DNA of 64,000 bases from Talaromyces rugulosus (Eukaryota > Ascomycota > Eurotiomycetes > Eurotiales > Trichocomaceae), in assembly GCF_013368755.1 (NCBI RefSeq), contig NC_049563.1, positions 3,720,001-3,784,000 of the forward strand, given 5' to 3'. The notes beneath the pieces were generated by a model. The model worked only from the letters and a program-made list of their open reading frames with translations, ran no database searches and was not told where the DNA came from. Below are positions 10,142 through 23,500 of this stretch, in pieces. The stretch's first letter is position 1. Each line of letters opens with the position of its first letter. The position numbers and the translations under genes were made by a program.

Positions 10142-12864
10142 TCTTGATAATAAGTTATTGAACTAATTAATAATAAAATATTCTTATAATATAAAGTTTT
10201 AAGAATTAGATAAGTAATTGAATCTTATTAATAAACTAATTATAGTAAAAAATAACAATATACTAGCAGCAGAACTGATAACTCTATATCTATCTATAAG
10301 ATAAACAAGACTAGTTAATTAAGATAGTGACAATAAACCTAATAAATAAACTCAGTAAAGATTTACTATATTAGAAAGAGTTATTAATTAAATAAATAAA
10401 TATATTTAAAGACTATAATCTGTAATTATTAAAAAAGATAATTATATCAACTAATTTAAAGCTTAAATTATAGCTATACCACCTAATAAAGCTAGAATAG
10501 CTAGCAATAGGATTAAACTATTAAAATCTATAACTTTTGATAGAACTAGATCTAAGTTGAAGATATTTTTGGTTAATATAGAAATATATATTAAGACTAA
10601 CCAGATTATTAATAATAAAAAAAAAATGATCTTTGTAGTATTATATTTTATTAATATAGTAATAAAATAGATATAATCTATACTAAATAAATTATATATT
10701 ATCAATAAAGATAATTAGAGAACTATTATTAAAGAACTGTTTTTAAACTATAGCATATTTAAATAGAAACTTAAAGAAGTATTTAGAAATATTAATAAAC
10801 TACAGACTATAGAAAGATAACTAAGATATCTATAATAGACTGGATCTACTTAGTAGTTAGCAACCAAATTCTGACAGATAATAACACCACTATATTATAA
10901 TAATACTATTTAAATTATAACCTTTAAGAATATACTTAAGAAAGTCTAGATAAAACTTATCAAACTTAACTAATTTAATAACATCAACAGATTTATTAAG
11001 ATAGCAGTTAAAATTGATAATAAACTATTTAAGATTAAATAAGAACAACAGAAGTTTTAAAAATAAAAAAAAATTAAAAAATTCCCTTAGTATATTAACA
11101 CATCAATAAAATAAGAAACCCAATATAATAAAAACAGCAATATTAAGATATAGCTCAATAACATAATTAATAAAGAAAAAATAGCTAAATACAAAAAAAA
11201 CAAAGCTTATTACAAATATAGATAAAAAAGGCACTTTATACAACAATACTGATCAAGACAAAACAAATAGAACAGTAATATTAGCCCTTAAAAAATAACA
11301 ATAATCTATTAACAAGTTGCGGCTATACACCAGATAATTATAACCTTCTTAGAAAATAAAAAGAAAAAATTAGAAAATAAACAGATTAATAAAGTCAAAA
11401 ACTTCTAAGAACTAATATTAGAAAAAGAAATATATAACATACTCAAAAATTTCAAATCAGAAGATAGCCCTAGGCAATCTAAAGAACGCCTTAGACAGAG
11501 TTCAGAAAGAGAACCGCCCCAGGAAGAAGACGCTAAACCAGAAGAAGCGTACTCACATCTACAACATAGTCAGAAAGAAAAAAGACCAATTAGACAGCCT
11601 TACAGAGAAAACCAATATAGCAAAACTGCTGGACAGCATATTGATAATCTTTTATCAAGAAATGAAAGCTAATATTCCCTAATATTTCAAGATAGTAGAA
11701 AAGACAAGGAAATTGACTATAAAGACTTAGATTAAGAATTAGATATCTTATAATAATCATAGTTAGTAAAAACAACTAATCTTAGAAAAGATATTATAAA
11801 AGTGATTAACTAAGTAAATAAAATAATTAGATTATTCTAGAAATAACTACTAATTATAAAGAAAAAATAGGATTTAGTCCTAAGAATTAATATGATAGTT
11901 CTAGGAATAAGAATTAAGATTCTAGAAATAAGCAAAAAAGAACTAGAAATAGATAGTAAAGATTCTGAAATAATAAAGAAATTTCTTGAAATTAATTACA
12001 AAGAATTAAAATAAAAATATAATTATAAACTACCTAAACTAGTATATTAAGAAGACTTTATTTAAATATACCAACAATACATCCTTAAATATAAAAAATA
12101 CTATAAATAGATATTTTATAAATATAATATATAGAAAAAAGAATATTATACTTATAAATAAATTTGAATATATCTTATTTATTAAAGAAATATAGTTATA
12201 TTATCTAATACTTAGATATACTAAAAGATATTTATATATATACTACCCATAATATAGAAGATACTATTATAAGAAAATACACTAGATATAATATTATGAA
12301 TTAAAATATCTAACTTATTTCAAAGAAAAAGAAAAGAATAAATAAAAGTAAATAACATTGATAATTATCTATTAATCTATTCTAGACTGTCTAAAGAGCT
12401 AAAACAAATATTAGTACTATATAAAAAAAATTTAATATTTTTTCTATAATAGTATCAAGACTAACTAATACTATATTAAAAAATATCTATATCACAAAAA
12501 ACAAGTCATCTATATTGATAAAAATTGGACTAAAATTATTCTATTACAGAAATAATACTTTAAAAGATATAGAAAAAAATATTACCTTATTGCCACAACT
12601 ATCAAGATAAAAGAAACTGTGATTATTATTAAAGAAATAATCAATAGACACAAAGCCAAACTATTCCTTAACTCAGAAGTATTAATAAATTATATTAATA
12701 AAGCATACATTAAGAAAAACAAGATCTAAATATATAAAATAAACCTATAGTATATTATATAAAATTTTGAAAGATAAATCACAATTAAAGGATTTATATA
12801 ATGAACTAAAAATATTATAATTAAATTAGAAGAATATAAAGAAAGTATTTAACTAGATTTAAGG
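9527..12864 (+). mobile_element. RIP-degraded gypsy element, family E (right copy), 5' part
   Basis: LTR 9527-10141 followed by internal sequence to 12864, where LINE 1 begins. The internal part mirrors 3133-1 of the left copy. A protease-like segment (KAKLFLNSEVLINYINKAYI, relic of LFDSGA...) lies near 12650-12720. No frame is open. ORFs predicted here, such as 10463-10705 and 11590-11775 on the minus strand, are chance products of AT-rich DNA. Confidence 0.75.
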
Positions 12865-12905
12865 AAACCCGCCGGGAAAATCAAAAATCAACCTTTTGAA
12901 ATTCA

Positions 12906-14700
12906 ATGCCTTTTGACGGTGTCCAGGGCCTCGCTATGGCCCAAGGATCCCCCAATATCGACAACGCCCCCCTAGACCCAGGGGGGCAGGCGCTAGGCCC
13001 GGTAAACCCCGAGGGTGCCCATATAGGCACCCCAATAGAGACAGCACTGCCAGCGCCCCCCGAGGCCAGTATAATGGTCCCCCAGAGCAAAGGCTTCACG
13101 TCTAACCTAGAAATCAAACCTAGGGAACTGTTCCCCCCCCTACACCCCCAGGAAGCCCCCAAAGCTCCGGGGAAGAGGCGACGGGACCATAGCCCTAATA
13201 AAGCTGATAGAGCCCCTATAAAGACCCTACTCAGCCTAGCCTATAAAGACATAAAACAGGCCTTATTAGATCACTTTATAAGCAGCAATAACACGCTGCA
13301 CGCAGAGATAGCCGCTATAAAGACCTATATAATCTCTCTAATAGAGGCTATAGAGCAGCGTCTCACAGACTAATTAGGCGCTCTAAAGCGCTATTTCTTA
13401 ACCCTAGAAATTTAACAGGCCTCTCTAAACGCCCCAAACCACTCTTTAAAGCCCCTATCATCAGAGGACAACCACCAGGGCCCACAACAGCCTCTGCCAT
13501 CCCAGAGGACAACATTTGCAGAGGTTGCCCATAGCCCCCAAGCTAACCTGAATAGAGCTGCTAAGTCTATAGAGCCACATAGAGCCTCACCCCTGATATC
13601 AAAACCATCTTCTAGGGTAAAGCCTGCAGCAGGCCCTTAGTAGGCCGATATAGCGGCCAGCAATACCTAGGAGTGGTAAATTATTATAAAAAAATAGGCT
13701 TACTCCCTGAATCAGCCTTTAAAAATCTAAATAAACCTAGGGAGCCTAAAGCCTATTCGCGGAAGCAATAAAAAAAACTATAGACTTATATTTAGACATA
13801 AAAATAGCTATACCACCCCTAGAAAGTCTAAAGCTGATGTCATCTTATAGCTTAACTATTATTTAGCCCAGACAGACTTCCTGAACTTCGCCAGGATAAT
13901 AGACGCTAATTACACTGAATCAGAGATTATCTCAGCCCTATTAGACTAAGGAAGCACTGTAAACTCACTATTACCAGCCTATAAAGATCTATTAATAGCT
14001 ACCTACCACTAGGTCAACTCTATAGTTATCTTAGTAGAAGTAGACCAACAGTAACACAAGATTAAGATGTATATAGTGCTAATAGCCCGCTATAGCATCT
14101 TAAGGCTAGACCTAGCTAAGAAAAAAATTGAATTAGAGAGCACATGCACTTTAATAAAAAACCTTACCTAGATTAAGCCGATAGCAGCTATCCAGATTAA
14201 TAAACAGCGTTTCTCTACTATTATTATAACAGTAAAAAGCCTAGATAACACCTGCAGACTACTCACCCAGGGCGTACACTTTAAAGACAACAGGCACCCT
14301 ACCAGCCCTTATCATAAAATAGATAAAGACACTGTTTACATCTAATACTATAGCATTGATCACTAAACTTATAGAGACTGCGGCATCCAATCACCACTCT
14401 ATACTGTGTATACTGGCACCTATAAAGCCCAAGAGCACACTTACAACATACTAGACTGCAAGACCTAAACAGACCACCTATACCTACATACACCCACTAA
14501 ATACAGCAACTATGGGGAAAAGCACCAAGCTAATTCCCCAGAATACCCCAAGCTTCAGAAGGCCCACCAACGACTCCATAAGCACTTCCCTAGCATAGAG
14601 ATCGTTATGCCCCCTCTCCCCCCTAAATAGACTGAATAAGAAGGCATTACTAAAGAGGCTTCTCCCCCAACCACTACCCAGAACACCCCCCAAGCCCCAG
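12906..14700 (+). pseudogene. LINE 1 ORF1 (gag-like) relic
   Basis: Opens with ATG at 12906 (MPFDGVQGLAMAQ), 41 bp into the element, and stays open for 155 residues of Pro/Gly/Ala-rich sequence followed by a helical, basic segment. The TAA at 13371 and later TAG stops are explained by CAA/CAG to TAA/TAG. Around 14290-14470 the translation keeps pieces of zinc-knuckle sequence (H-x-Y-R-D-C, then H-T-Y-N-I-L-D-C), the usual C-terminal part of ORF1 in Tad/I-type LINEs. Such proteins bind the element RNA. Non-functional here. Confidence 0.7.
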
Positions 14701-14759
14701 AGCTTAAAGAAGTTAATAACACTATAGAAGATACCCCAAAAACATCACCCCTACTATAC

Positions 14760-17700
14760 TCATCCCCATATCCAATACCAACACCTAAAGCTGCAGCCCC
14801 TATTAATATTAATTATTCAACATAATTATAGCTATATCTACCCCGCAACCTTAAAGACTCTAAAAGCAGGGATAGAGCAGTAAATAGATATTATATACCT
14901 ACAAAAGCCTTATATTACCTATAACTTCTCCTACCCAGACTATCTACTGTACTGGCTAAAAAAGGAGAAGCAGGATTAACAAATACTTATAGCTATCCAT
15001 AAAGACCTTATAAAGGCGGTTAGAGTCGAGAACCGCACTGATTTAGTAGACCACCCCTATTTACAGGCCCTAGACATATAGAAAGCACCAATAATTAGCA
15101 GGCATACCCCCCAATACACTAGAATAGTCAACTGCTATGATGTATAGATTAAGACCAGTTATTGGTGGCAAGAGGCCTTCCTTAGACAACACCAGGCCAT
15201 CAAGGACATAGACTAGGACCTACTTATAGTAGATAGATGCCTATTAGTGGATAATTTTAACACCTATAACTCTTTATGGAATCCATTAGCCAAGGGCCAG
15301 GTTAACGCTGAGCCCTTGGAACAGTTTATAGAACAGCACTCACTATATATTAATAACCTACTAGAAAAGGCCACATACTATAAGAAGACTAAGGAGATAT
15401 TAATTATTAATCTAGTGTTATCCTTGCCAGCCCTAGGGCCTCTGTAAGCCTAAGAGGTAAATAAAGATAAATCTACAACATCTAACCATAAGCTTATTGT
15501 CCTAGCCTAGAAAGCTCTAGAAGAACCCCCTCTAGGAGGAATTTCCAAGAAGATTACTAAGTAACAGATAGAAGTTCTACAGATAAACAAGAAAGCTCTA
15601 AAGCTGGTTACAGCAACTTAGACCTTAGAAACTGTAGGCTACCCCCCTTTTAATAATTAATACACCAAGAAAGACCTTGCCAGAGAGGCCAATTAGGTAT
15701 AGGACACCCTAACCAGCGTACTCAATAGACATGCCAAAGCAGTATGGCTTTATACACGCTTTAAGCAATAATAGAAGCCAGAGCTGCAGCAAGCCCAGAG
15801 CTTATAGATTACAGCCCACAAACAGTGGCAGGCCCATATCTATATCAACACTGAATTCAAGGCTACAAGAACCGCTTATTACCATAAAATAAAAGCGGCT
15901 AAAAGAACCTGCTGGGAGGCCTTCCTTGCTAAGAAAAGCCCTGGGGGGAAGGAAAAGTAGAAAAAGGATTCTAACCCCACTAAGAACCCTTTTCCCAAAA
16001 GCCCTAGAAATAGCTTGGAAAAGCCTTCTCCAAAAGATTCTAATAGGTATTAGATAGCCTTACAATACACTAAGCCACAGACTAATCCCATTACCCCAGC
16101 ACTCCAAGGCCCAGATCTAAAGACTCCCCCTACCACTACCATAGCCAATAAAGAAGCTCTAATTAGAGAAACAATATTTCCTAATATCCTCCATAGCTCT
16201 CCTTCTAGAAAGCTACTGAATAGACAGACCTATATGTTTATAATATCAGAACAGGTATATCAGGCCCTATTCAGCCAGAGCATTAAGAAAGCTCTAGAGG
16301 CTAACAAGCTCAATTTTAAAATATACCAGCTACTCTAGATACTAGACTCATCTCAAATTATAGAGATAGCTAAACAGTACTTTTAGCTTAAGATACACCC
16401 AAAGGCCTAGAAGACCACTAAAGGCATTCTACTTCAAAAGCCAGGGAAGCCTGATTACACCCAAATAAAGGCCTAGAGAGTAATAAGCTTGCTTAGCTGC
16501 CTAGGCAAGATTATTAAGAAACTGGCTGCAGGCCTTATAATAGACTGGTATAAGGCCCAGAGGGCTTTATACCTTAGATAAATAAAGTGCAGGCAGGGCT
16601 ATAGAGCTATTAATATAGTAGCCTGTCTCATACAAATAATACACAAAGGATAGACTCAAAAGTTTCTCACAGGCACTATCTTTATTGATATTATAGGAGC
16701 CTTTAACCATATTAACCTCTATAAGCTTAGTAAAGCTATGGAAGCTGTAGGCCTAGATAATAATCTTATAAAGTAGACCTTATCCTTCCTTATAAATAGA
16801 AGAATTAGCTTTATAATTAATAGTTATAAAGTCTCTGAACAGCCTATTGATTTAAGACTGTCCTAAGACTCACTAGTCTCTCTAATCCTTTTTTTTATCT
16901 ATATCCAGGGTGTGTTTTAGGCTATAGAATAGTAGATACTAGGGATCAAGGCTCTATCCTATATTGATAACATAGGCCTGATAGCCTAGGGAAGCTTGGT
17001 CTCTGAGATCTATAGGTAGCTAGAAGCAGCGGTAAAAACTGCTATTGAGTGGAGACTAGCAGATAACATCAAATTCGACCTTAAAAAGATAGAGGTCATC
17101 CTATTCTCTAGGGCCACCAGCAGGAAACATAAAAATCAGATCCAGGAAGCTAGGGTACAGATAGAAAACGCTTTAGTGACATTCTCCTTAACAGCTATCT
17201 AGTAATTAGGGGTCTTATTAGATCCAAAGCTTATTCTTAAAGCCTACTATAAGTACCGCCTGCAAAAAGATCAAAATACTAAAAGACAAGTGCGGGCATT
17301 GTGCAAGGTTCAGAGGCTCTCCCCAGGCCTGGCATAACGAATCCAAAAGGCCATCACACAGTTAGTAGCGCTTTATAGAGCTGAGCTTTAATAACATAGA
17401 CAAAAGAACTGTCTAGAAGGACTATAAAGCCTAATTAATAACTAGGCCTAAGCAGTCACAGGCATGCTAAAGTCTATCCTATTAGGACTACTTATAAGGA
17501 AAATAGCTCTAGAACCAACAGAGGCCTTATTAAATAATAAACAGCGGCGGTATGCTCTAAGACTTCTAGGACTTTCTTAAAGGCATCTAACAACAGAAAT
17601 ACTCCCTATAACGCTTAGAAAGAGAGACGCCTATATACAGCCTAGAAAGCAGCCACTAGAAGACCAAGCTTAGGTAATATTAATCTATCAAAGCCCCTGG

Positions 17701-18960
17701 AAATTAGGTATAAACCTAGTCCACAGGCTACAAGAGGCCTTGACCACTAATCTTTCCTAGGGCTTTAAGCGTATAATAGAGCCTAGTAATAAATTTATAC
17801 TACTAGATTTTAGAATAGACTTCTCTGAAATTACTATGTAATTAGCCTCAGACCTTTTAAATAGGATAGAGAATACTGATCTTTACTTAGATAGTTCTAG
17901 ATTAAACAATTAGTATATAAGTGCTGCAGTAGCTTATAAGCCACTTATTAGCCTTTAGAGATCGCGCTTAGCTCTTCTAGACACAGGCTTCGAAGTCTTT
18001 AATACAGAACTAATAGGAGTAGTTGAAGCCCTAGAGTAGGTACTGATAGAGAATCTTATAGAGCTAATTAGAGTATTTATAGACATCTAGGCCGCTATAA
18101 ATAGGCTCTAGTATACCTGGTCTGGCCTAGGGCAAGCCTTAGTATTGCAGGCACACAACCTAGCTAAGAAACTACAGGCTACCGGCCGTAGAATTACTAT
18201 ATGCTGGGTGCCAGGCTATAAAGGGGTCCTAGGCAACGAGAAGGCCGATAAGGCTGCTAAGAAAGCTGTAGAGAGGCCCTGTATAGATAAGTACTCAGGT
18301 ATCTTACTGGTCTATGCCTAGCGGATATGCACCGAGACTTATAGCATTATTAAGGCTAACTAGCTCACTGTAAAGCTTGTAAGATATATCTAACAGATAG
18401 ACTAGGTCTACTAACCCCCCTAGGGATAAAAGCTTGACCTAATAGTGGCAAGTATCCCTAAGCATCTGGCGCGGCAGTATTACTAATTTAAGACTAGCCA
18501 CACCCCAATCAGGGCCTATCTATATTGAATCAAGGCCTGAGACTCCTTTAATTGCTTGGGGTGCTCTAGGGAGACTAAGATGGTAAGATATCTTCTTATA
18601 AACTATTAACAGTGATGTTACTAGCGGGAAAAACTATATACTAGCTTGGCTGAAGTAGGGATAAAGGCCCCGCAGGATAGCAAGCAGTGCCCTGAAGCAC
18701 ATTTATTCTAGAACCCAAAGGCCACTACAGCGCTGTTGGCATTTATAGGGGCTATTAGGAAGCGAGAGAATAACTAATAGGCCTGGGAACAGGCCTATAA
18801 GACTGATAATTGGGGCATTGAGGCCCTGGATGAGGAAGAACGAGAGGGAGAAGGATAATAGGCAGAGGCAGCCCGCTATTATAGGCAATACCCAAACGTT
18901 AGTAGCTATAAGGAGGGGATAGTAGTTGTCATCCACTATAAGCCCCTGAATTGTCCTACG
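14760..18960 (+). pseudogene. LINE 1 ORF2 relic: endonuclease, reverse transcriptase, RNase H
   Basis: Many in-frame TAG/TAA stops, but the domain order is clear. The endonuclease keeps VDNFNTYNSLWNP at about 15249-15290, a relic of the GDFN-H-W motif of AP-type endonucleases. Reverse transcriptase motifs follow: FIDIIGAFNHINLYKL (about 16680), SLVSLILFFIY (about 16875) and SYIDNIGLIA (about 16960, relic of YxDD). An RNase H domain (YLDSSRL, about 17885, to WVPGYKGVLGNEKADKAAKKA, about 18210-18270) comes next, and near 18545-18610 a C-x2-C...C motif as in the C-terminus of fungal LINE proteins. Presence of RNase H places it with Tad/I-like elements. Confidence 0.85.
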
Positions 18961-19149
18961 CATATAAGCAGCATAGAATAAAGAAAATACAAGATACCTT
19001 GAAAGCCTGGATCCAATAGGAGTAGAGGCACCAGCTTATAGGGGGCAACCCCTATAAGCAGGCCTAATCCACACGAATCGCTATCTGTCATAGCCTAGGG
19101 CTCGGTATAGACATTAAATTTGATTAAATAATAATAATAATAATAATAT

Positions 19150-19302
19150 TTAGATATATTAAAAGATATTCATATATATACTATCTATAATATAAAAAAT
19201 AATATTATAAGAAAATACACTCCATAGGAGTTTCAGGCAGCTTGCTTATGTAAGTAGCGTCCGCTACTTATCGATTGGCTGAGCGTTCACGATTCTTATG
19301 AC
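19150..19302. repeat. two family E fragments joined in opposite orientation
   Basis: 19155-19221 matches family E internal sequence 12218-12283 on the plus strand. From about 19222 to 19302 it matches the E LTR on the minus strand, ending exactly at the LTR terminus (...TTCTTATGACA). This second part reads GCGTCCGCTACTTATCGATTGG, the unfilled form of the P1/P2 insertion site. The junction has short shared sequence (ACTCCATAGG). Confidence 0.75.
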
Positions 19303-20576
19303 AATTATCTATCTAATTATATAGATATATTCTTAGAAAGAGCTGCTGATATACTATCTAAATATATAGAATATAACTATGTTATAGACTTAGAACTAGG
19401 AACAGCTCCCCCTTATAAATCTATATATAGGCTCACAGAAACTAAACATAAAGTCTTAAAAAACTATCTAAGTAAAATATAGAAAAAAGATTAGATTAAA
19501 CTATTTAAAAGCCCAGTAGGAGCCCTTATCTTTTTTATATTAAAAAAAGATAATAAGTTCTAACTGTATATAGACTATCAGGGACTTAATATAATTATAG
19601 TAAAGAATCATTACTTAATTCCTTTAGTCTGAGAGACATTAGACCGCTTTGCTGGCGTAAAATATTTTATTAAGCTAGATCTAAAAGATATATACTATTA
19701 TATCAGAATCTAAATAGAGAATAAATAAAAAACTATTTTCTAAATCTATTATAGCTATTTTGAATACTAGATAATATTATTTAACCTTATAAATATATCA
19801 GCCATATTCTAGATATATATTAATAAAATAATATTAAATCTATTAAACATCTGTATAGTAGTATATCTAGATAATATAGTTATATATTTAGTTAATCTAC
19901 AGGTATATAAAGCCTAGATATAAAAAGTTATAAACTAATTAAAAAGTTATAGCTTATATTATAAATAAAATAAATATAGCTTTGGAGTAGATATTATAGA
20001 ATATTTTAGATTTATTATAAGTTTATAAAGAATAATAATAGATCTAGATTAAATTCATACTATCATAGAATAGCTTAAACTATAAATAGTTAAGAAGATC
20101 TAGTTATTTTTAAGATTTATAAATTTTTATTATAATTTCATATATCAGTTCTTGTATATATTAATATCATTATTTAAAATAACTAAAGATTCTATAAAAA
20201 GAATAAAATATAATAGCTAAAAAAATAGCACTATCTAAGAATTTAATATAATCTTAAAAACTAAAGAATCTTTTTTAAATTTAAAGTAAATATTCTAGTA
20301 TAAATCTACACTAAGATATTATAATCTAACACTCTTAATTTATATAGAAATAGATATTTTAAACAAAGCTTTAAAAGTAATAATTACTCAGCTATTTAAA
20401 GATTTTTAATAATATCTAATAGCCTTCTAATCCTAAAAGCTTAAAAGACTAAAGATATACTATAAAATATATAATTTAGAATTTCTAGTAGTAGTAAAAG
20501 CTTTTAAATATTAATAATAATATTTAGAAGATAACTAATATATAATTAAGGTCTTAATAAATTATAAAACCCGCCG
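19303..20576 (+). pseudogene. family C chromovirus relic D2, pol part
   Basis: Aligns along its length with C1 pol at about 50687-51955, from just before the RT domain into RNase H, with C-to-T and G-to-A changes throughout. The RT active site reads YLDNIVIY where C1 has YLDDIVIY. Interrupted at 20576 by LINE 2. The likely 3' end of the same copy reappears at 36673-37357, but about 3.4 kb of family C sequence between these points is absent. Confidence 0.82.
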
Positions 20577-23500
20577 GGAAAATCAAAAATCAACCTTTTG
20601 AAATTCAATGCCTTTTGACGGTGTCCAGGGCCTCGCTATGGCCTAAGGACCCCCTAATATCGATAATGCCCCTCTAGACCCAGGGGGGCAGGCACTAGGC
20701 CCGGTGAACCTTAAGAGTGCCTATATAGGCATCCTAGTAAGAATAACATTGCCAGTACCCCCTAAGGCTAGTATAATAGTCCCTTAGAATAAAGGCTTCA
20801 CACTTAACCTAGAAATTAAACCTAAGGAACTATTCTCCTCTCTATACCTTTAGAAAGCCCCCAAAGCTCTGGAAAAGAAATGACAGGACTATAGCCCTAA
20901 TAAAGCTGATAAAGCCCCTATAAAGACTTTACTTAATCTAATCTATAAGGATATAGAATAGATCTTATTAAACTACTTTACAAGCAGCAATAACATACTA
21001 TATATAGAGATAGCTGCTATAAAGATTTATATAATTTCTCTAATAAAGACTATAGAGCAGCACCTTATAGACTAATTAAGTACTTTAAAATGCTATTTTT
21101 TAATTCTAAAAGCTTAACAAGCCTTTCTAAACATTTTAAACTACCCTTTAAAGTCCTTATTATTAGAGAGCAACTATCAGGGCCTATAACAGCCTCTGCC
21201 ATCCCAAGAAATAATGTTTATAGAGATCATCTATAGCCCTTAAGCTAACCTAAATAAGGCTGTTAAGTCTATAGAGCTATATAAAGTCTTATTTTTAATA
21301 TCAAAACTATTCTCTGAGATAAAGCCCGTAGTAGGCTCTTAATAAGCTAATATAGTGATTAGTAATACCTAGAAGTAGTAAATTATTATAAAAAAATAAA
21401 CTTATTCTCTGAACTAGCTCCTAAAAGTCTAAATAGACCTAAAAAGTCTAAAGCTTATTTATAAAAGCAATAAAAAAGACTGTAGGCTTATATTTAGATA
21501 TAAAAATAGCTATACTATCTTTAGAAAGTCTAAAGTTAATATTATTTTATAATTTAACCACTATTTAGCCTAGGCAGATTTCTTGAACTTTGTTAGGATA
21601 ATAGATGTTAATTATACTAAATTAAAGGCTATTTTAGTTTTATTAGACTAAAGAAGTATTATAGACTTATTATTACTAGTCTATAAAGACTTATTAATAG
21701 CTATTTATTATTAGGTTAACCCTATAGTTATCTTAGTAAAAATAAACTAACAGTAATATAAAATTAAGATATATGCAGTATTAATAGCCTATTATAGCAT
21801 CTTAAGATTAGGCCTAGCTAGAAAAAAAATTAAATTAAAGAGCATATATATTCTAATAAGAAATTTTATCTAGATTAAGCTAATAATAGCTATTTAGACT
21901 AATAAACAGCATTTCTTTATTATTATTATAATAATAGAAGGCCTAGATAATATCTATAAACTATTTGTCTAGAGTATATATTTTAAAGATAATAAGCACC
22001 TTACTAGCCTCTATTATAAAGTAAATAAAGATACTATTTATATCTAATACTATGATATTAGCTACTGAATTTATAGAGACTATAGTACTTAACTACTACT
22101 CTATACTGTATATACTGATATCTATAAAATCTAAAAGCACATCTGCAATATGCTAGACTATAAAGCCTAAATAGACTATCTATATCTATATACACCCACT
22201 AAATACAGTAACTATAAAGAGAAGTATTAAACTAATTCTTTAGAATGCTCTAAGCTTTAAAAGGCCTATTAATAACTTTATAAATATTTTTTTAGTATAG
22301 AGATTATTATGTCTCCTTCCCCTTTTAAATAGACTGAATAGGAAGATATTGCTGAGAAAATTTCTTTTTTAACCACTACCTAAGACACTCCCCAAGCCCT
22401 AAAGCTTAGGAATGTTGATAATACTATAGAAGATGCTTTAAGAATATTATCTTTACTATACTTATTCTTATATCTAATACTAACGCCTAGAACTATAGTC
22501 CCTATTAATATTAATTATTTAATATAATTACAGCTATATTTACTCTGTAACCTTAGAGGCTCTAAAAATGGAGATAAAATAGTAAATAGATATTATATAC
22601 CTATAAAAGCCTTATATTACCTATAACTTCTTCTACCTAAGCTATCTACTGTACTGGCCAGGGAGGGAGAAATAAGATTAATAGATACTTATAGTTATCC
22701 ATAAAGACTTTATAAGAATAGTTAGGGTTAAGAACTATATTGATTTAGTAGATTACCTCTATTTACAGGCCCTAGATATATAGAAAGTATTAATAATTAA
22801 TAGGTATATTCCTTAATACACTAGAATAGTCAACTGCTATAATATATAGATTAGGGCTAGTTACTAGTGGTAAAGGGCTTTCTCTAGATGATGCTAGGCC
22901 ATTAAGGATATAGATTAAGACCTGCTTATAGTAGGTAGATATCTATTAGTGGATAATTTTAATATCTATAGCCCTTCGTGGAACCTACTAGCCAAGGGCC
23001 GGGTTAATACTGAGCTTTTAAAACAGCTTATAGAGCGATATTTACTATATATTAATAATCTACTAGGGGAGGCCATATATTATAAGAAAACCAAGGAGGT
23101 ATTAATTATTAATTTAGTATTATTCTTGCCAGCTTTAGGGCCTCTGCAAGCCTAAGAGGTGGATAAGGATAAGTCTATAATATCTAACTATAAGCTTATT
23201 GTCCTAGCCTAAGAAGCCTTAGAAGAACCCTCTTTAAAAAGAATCTCTAGGGAGATTACTAGATAGCAGATAGAAGCTCTACAGGTAAATAAGAAAGCTC
23301 TAAAGCTGGCTATAGCAGCTTAGGCTTTAAAAGCTATAAGCTATCTTTCTTTTAGTAATTAATATACTAAGAAAGACTTTACTAAAGAGGCTAATTAGAT
23401 ATAAAATATTTTAATTAATATATTTAATAGATATACTAAAGTAGTATAGCTTTATACATATTCTAAGTAGTAATAGAAATTAGAACTATAATAAACTTAG

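Larger units (their letters stand above)
12865..19150 (+). mobile_element. LINE 1, Tad-like non-LTR retrotransposon, partly RIP-degraded
   Basis: About 6.3 kb, starting AAACCCGCCGGGAAAATC and ending in an (AAT)n tail after TTAAATTTGATTAAAT. The same 5' and 3' ends bound LINE 2, so this copy is full length. ORF1 and ORF2 relics follow in order: gag-like with zinc knuckles, then endonuclease, reverse transcriptase, RNase H and a C-terminal cysteine motif. It is GC-richer than LINE 2, so less mutated. The left flank is family E around its protease; the right flank repeats an earlier part of family E, so the flanks do not come from one simple insertion site. Confidence 0.88.

Noticed and set aside
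19128..19150. AAT triplet run as a CRISPR or microsatellite locus
   Set aside because: It is the 3' tail of LINE 1; the same tail ends LINE 3 near 60380. No CRISPR-like spaced repeat exists in the window.
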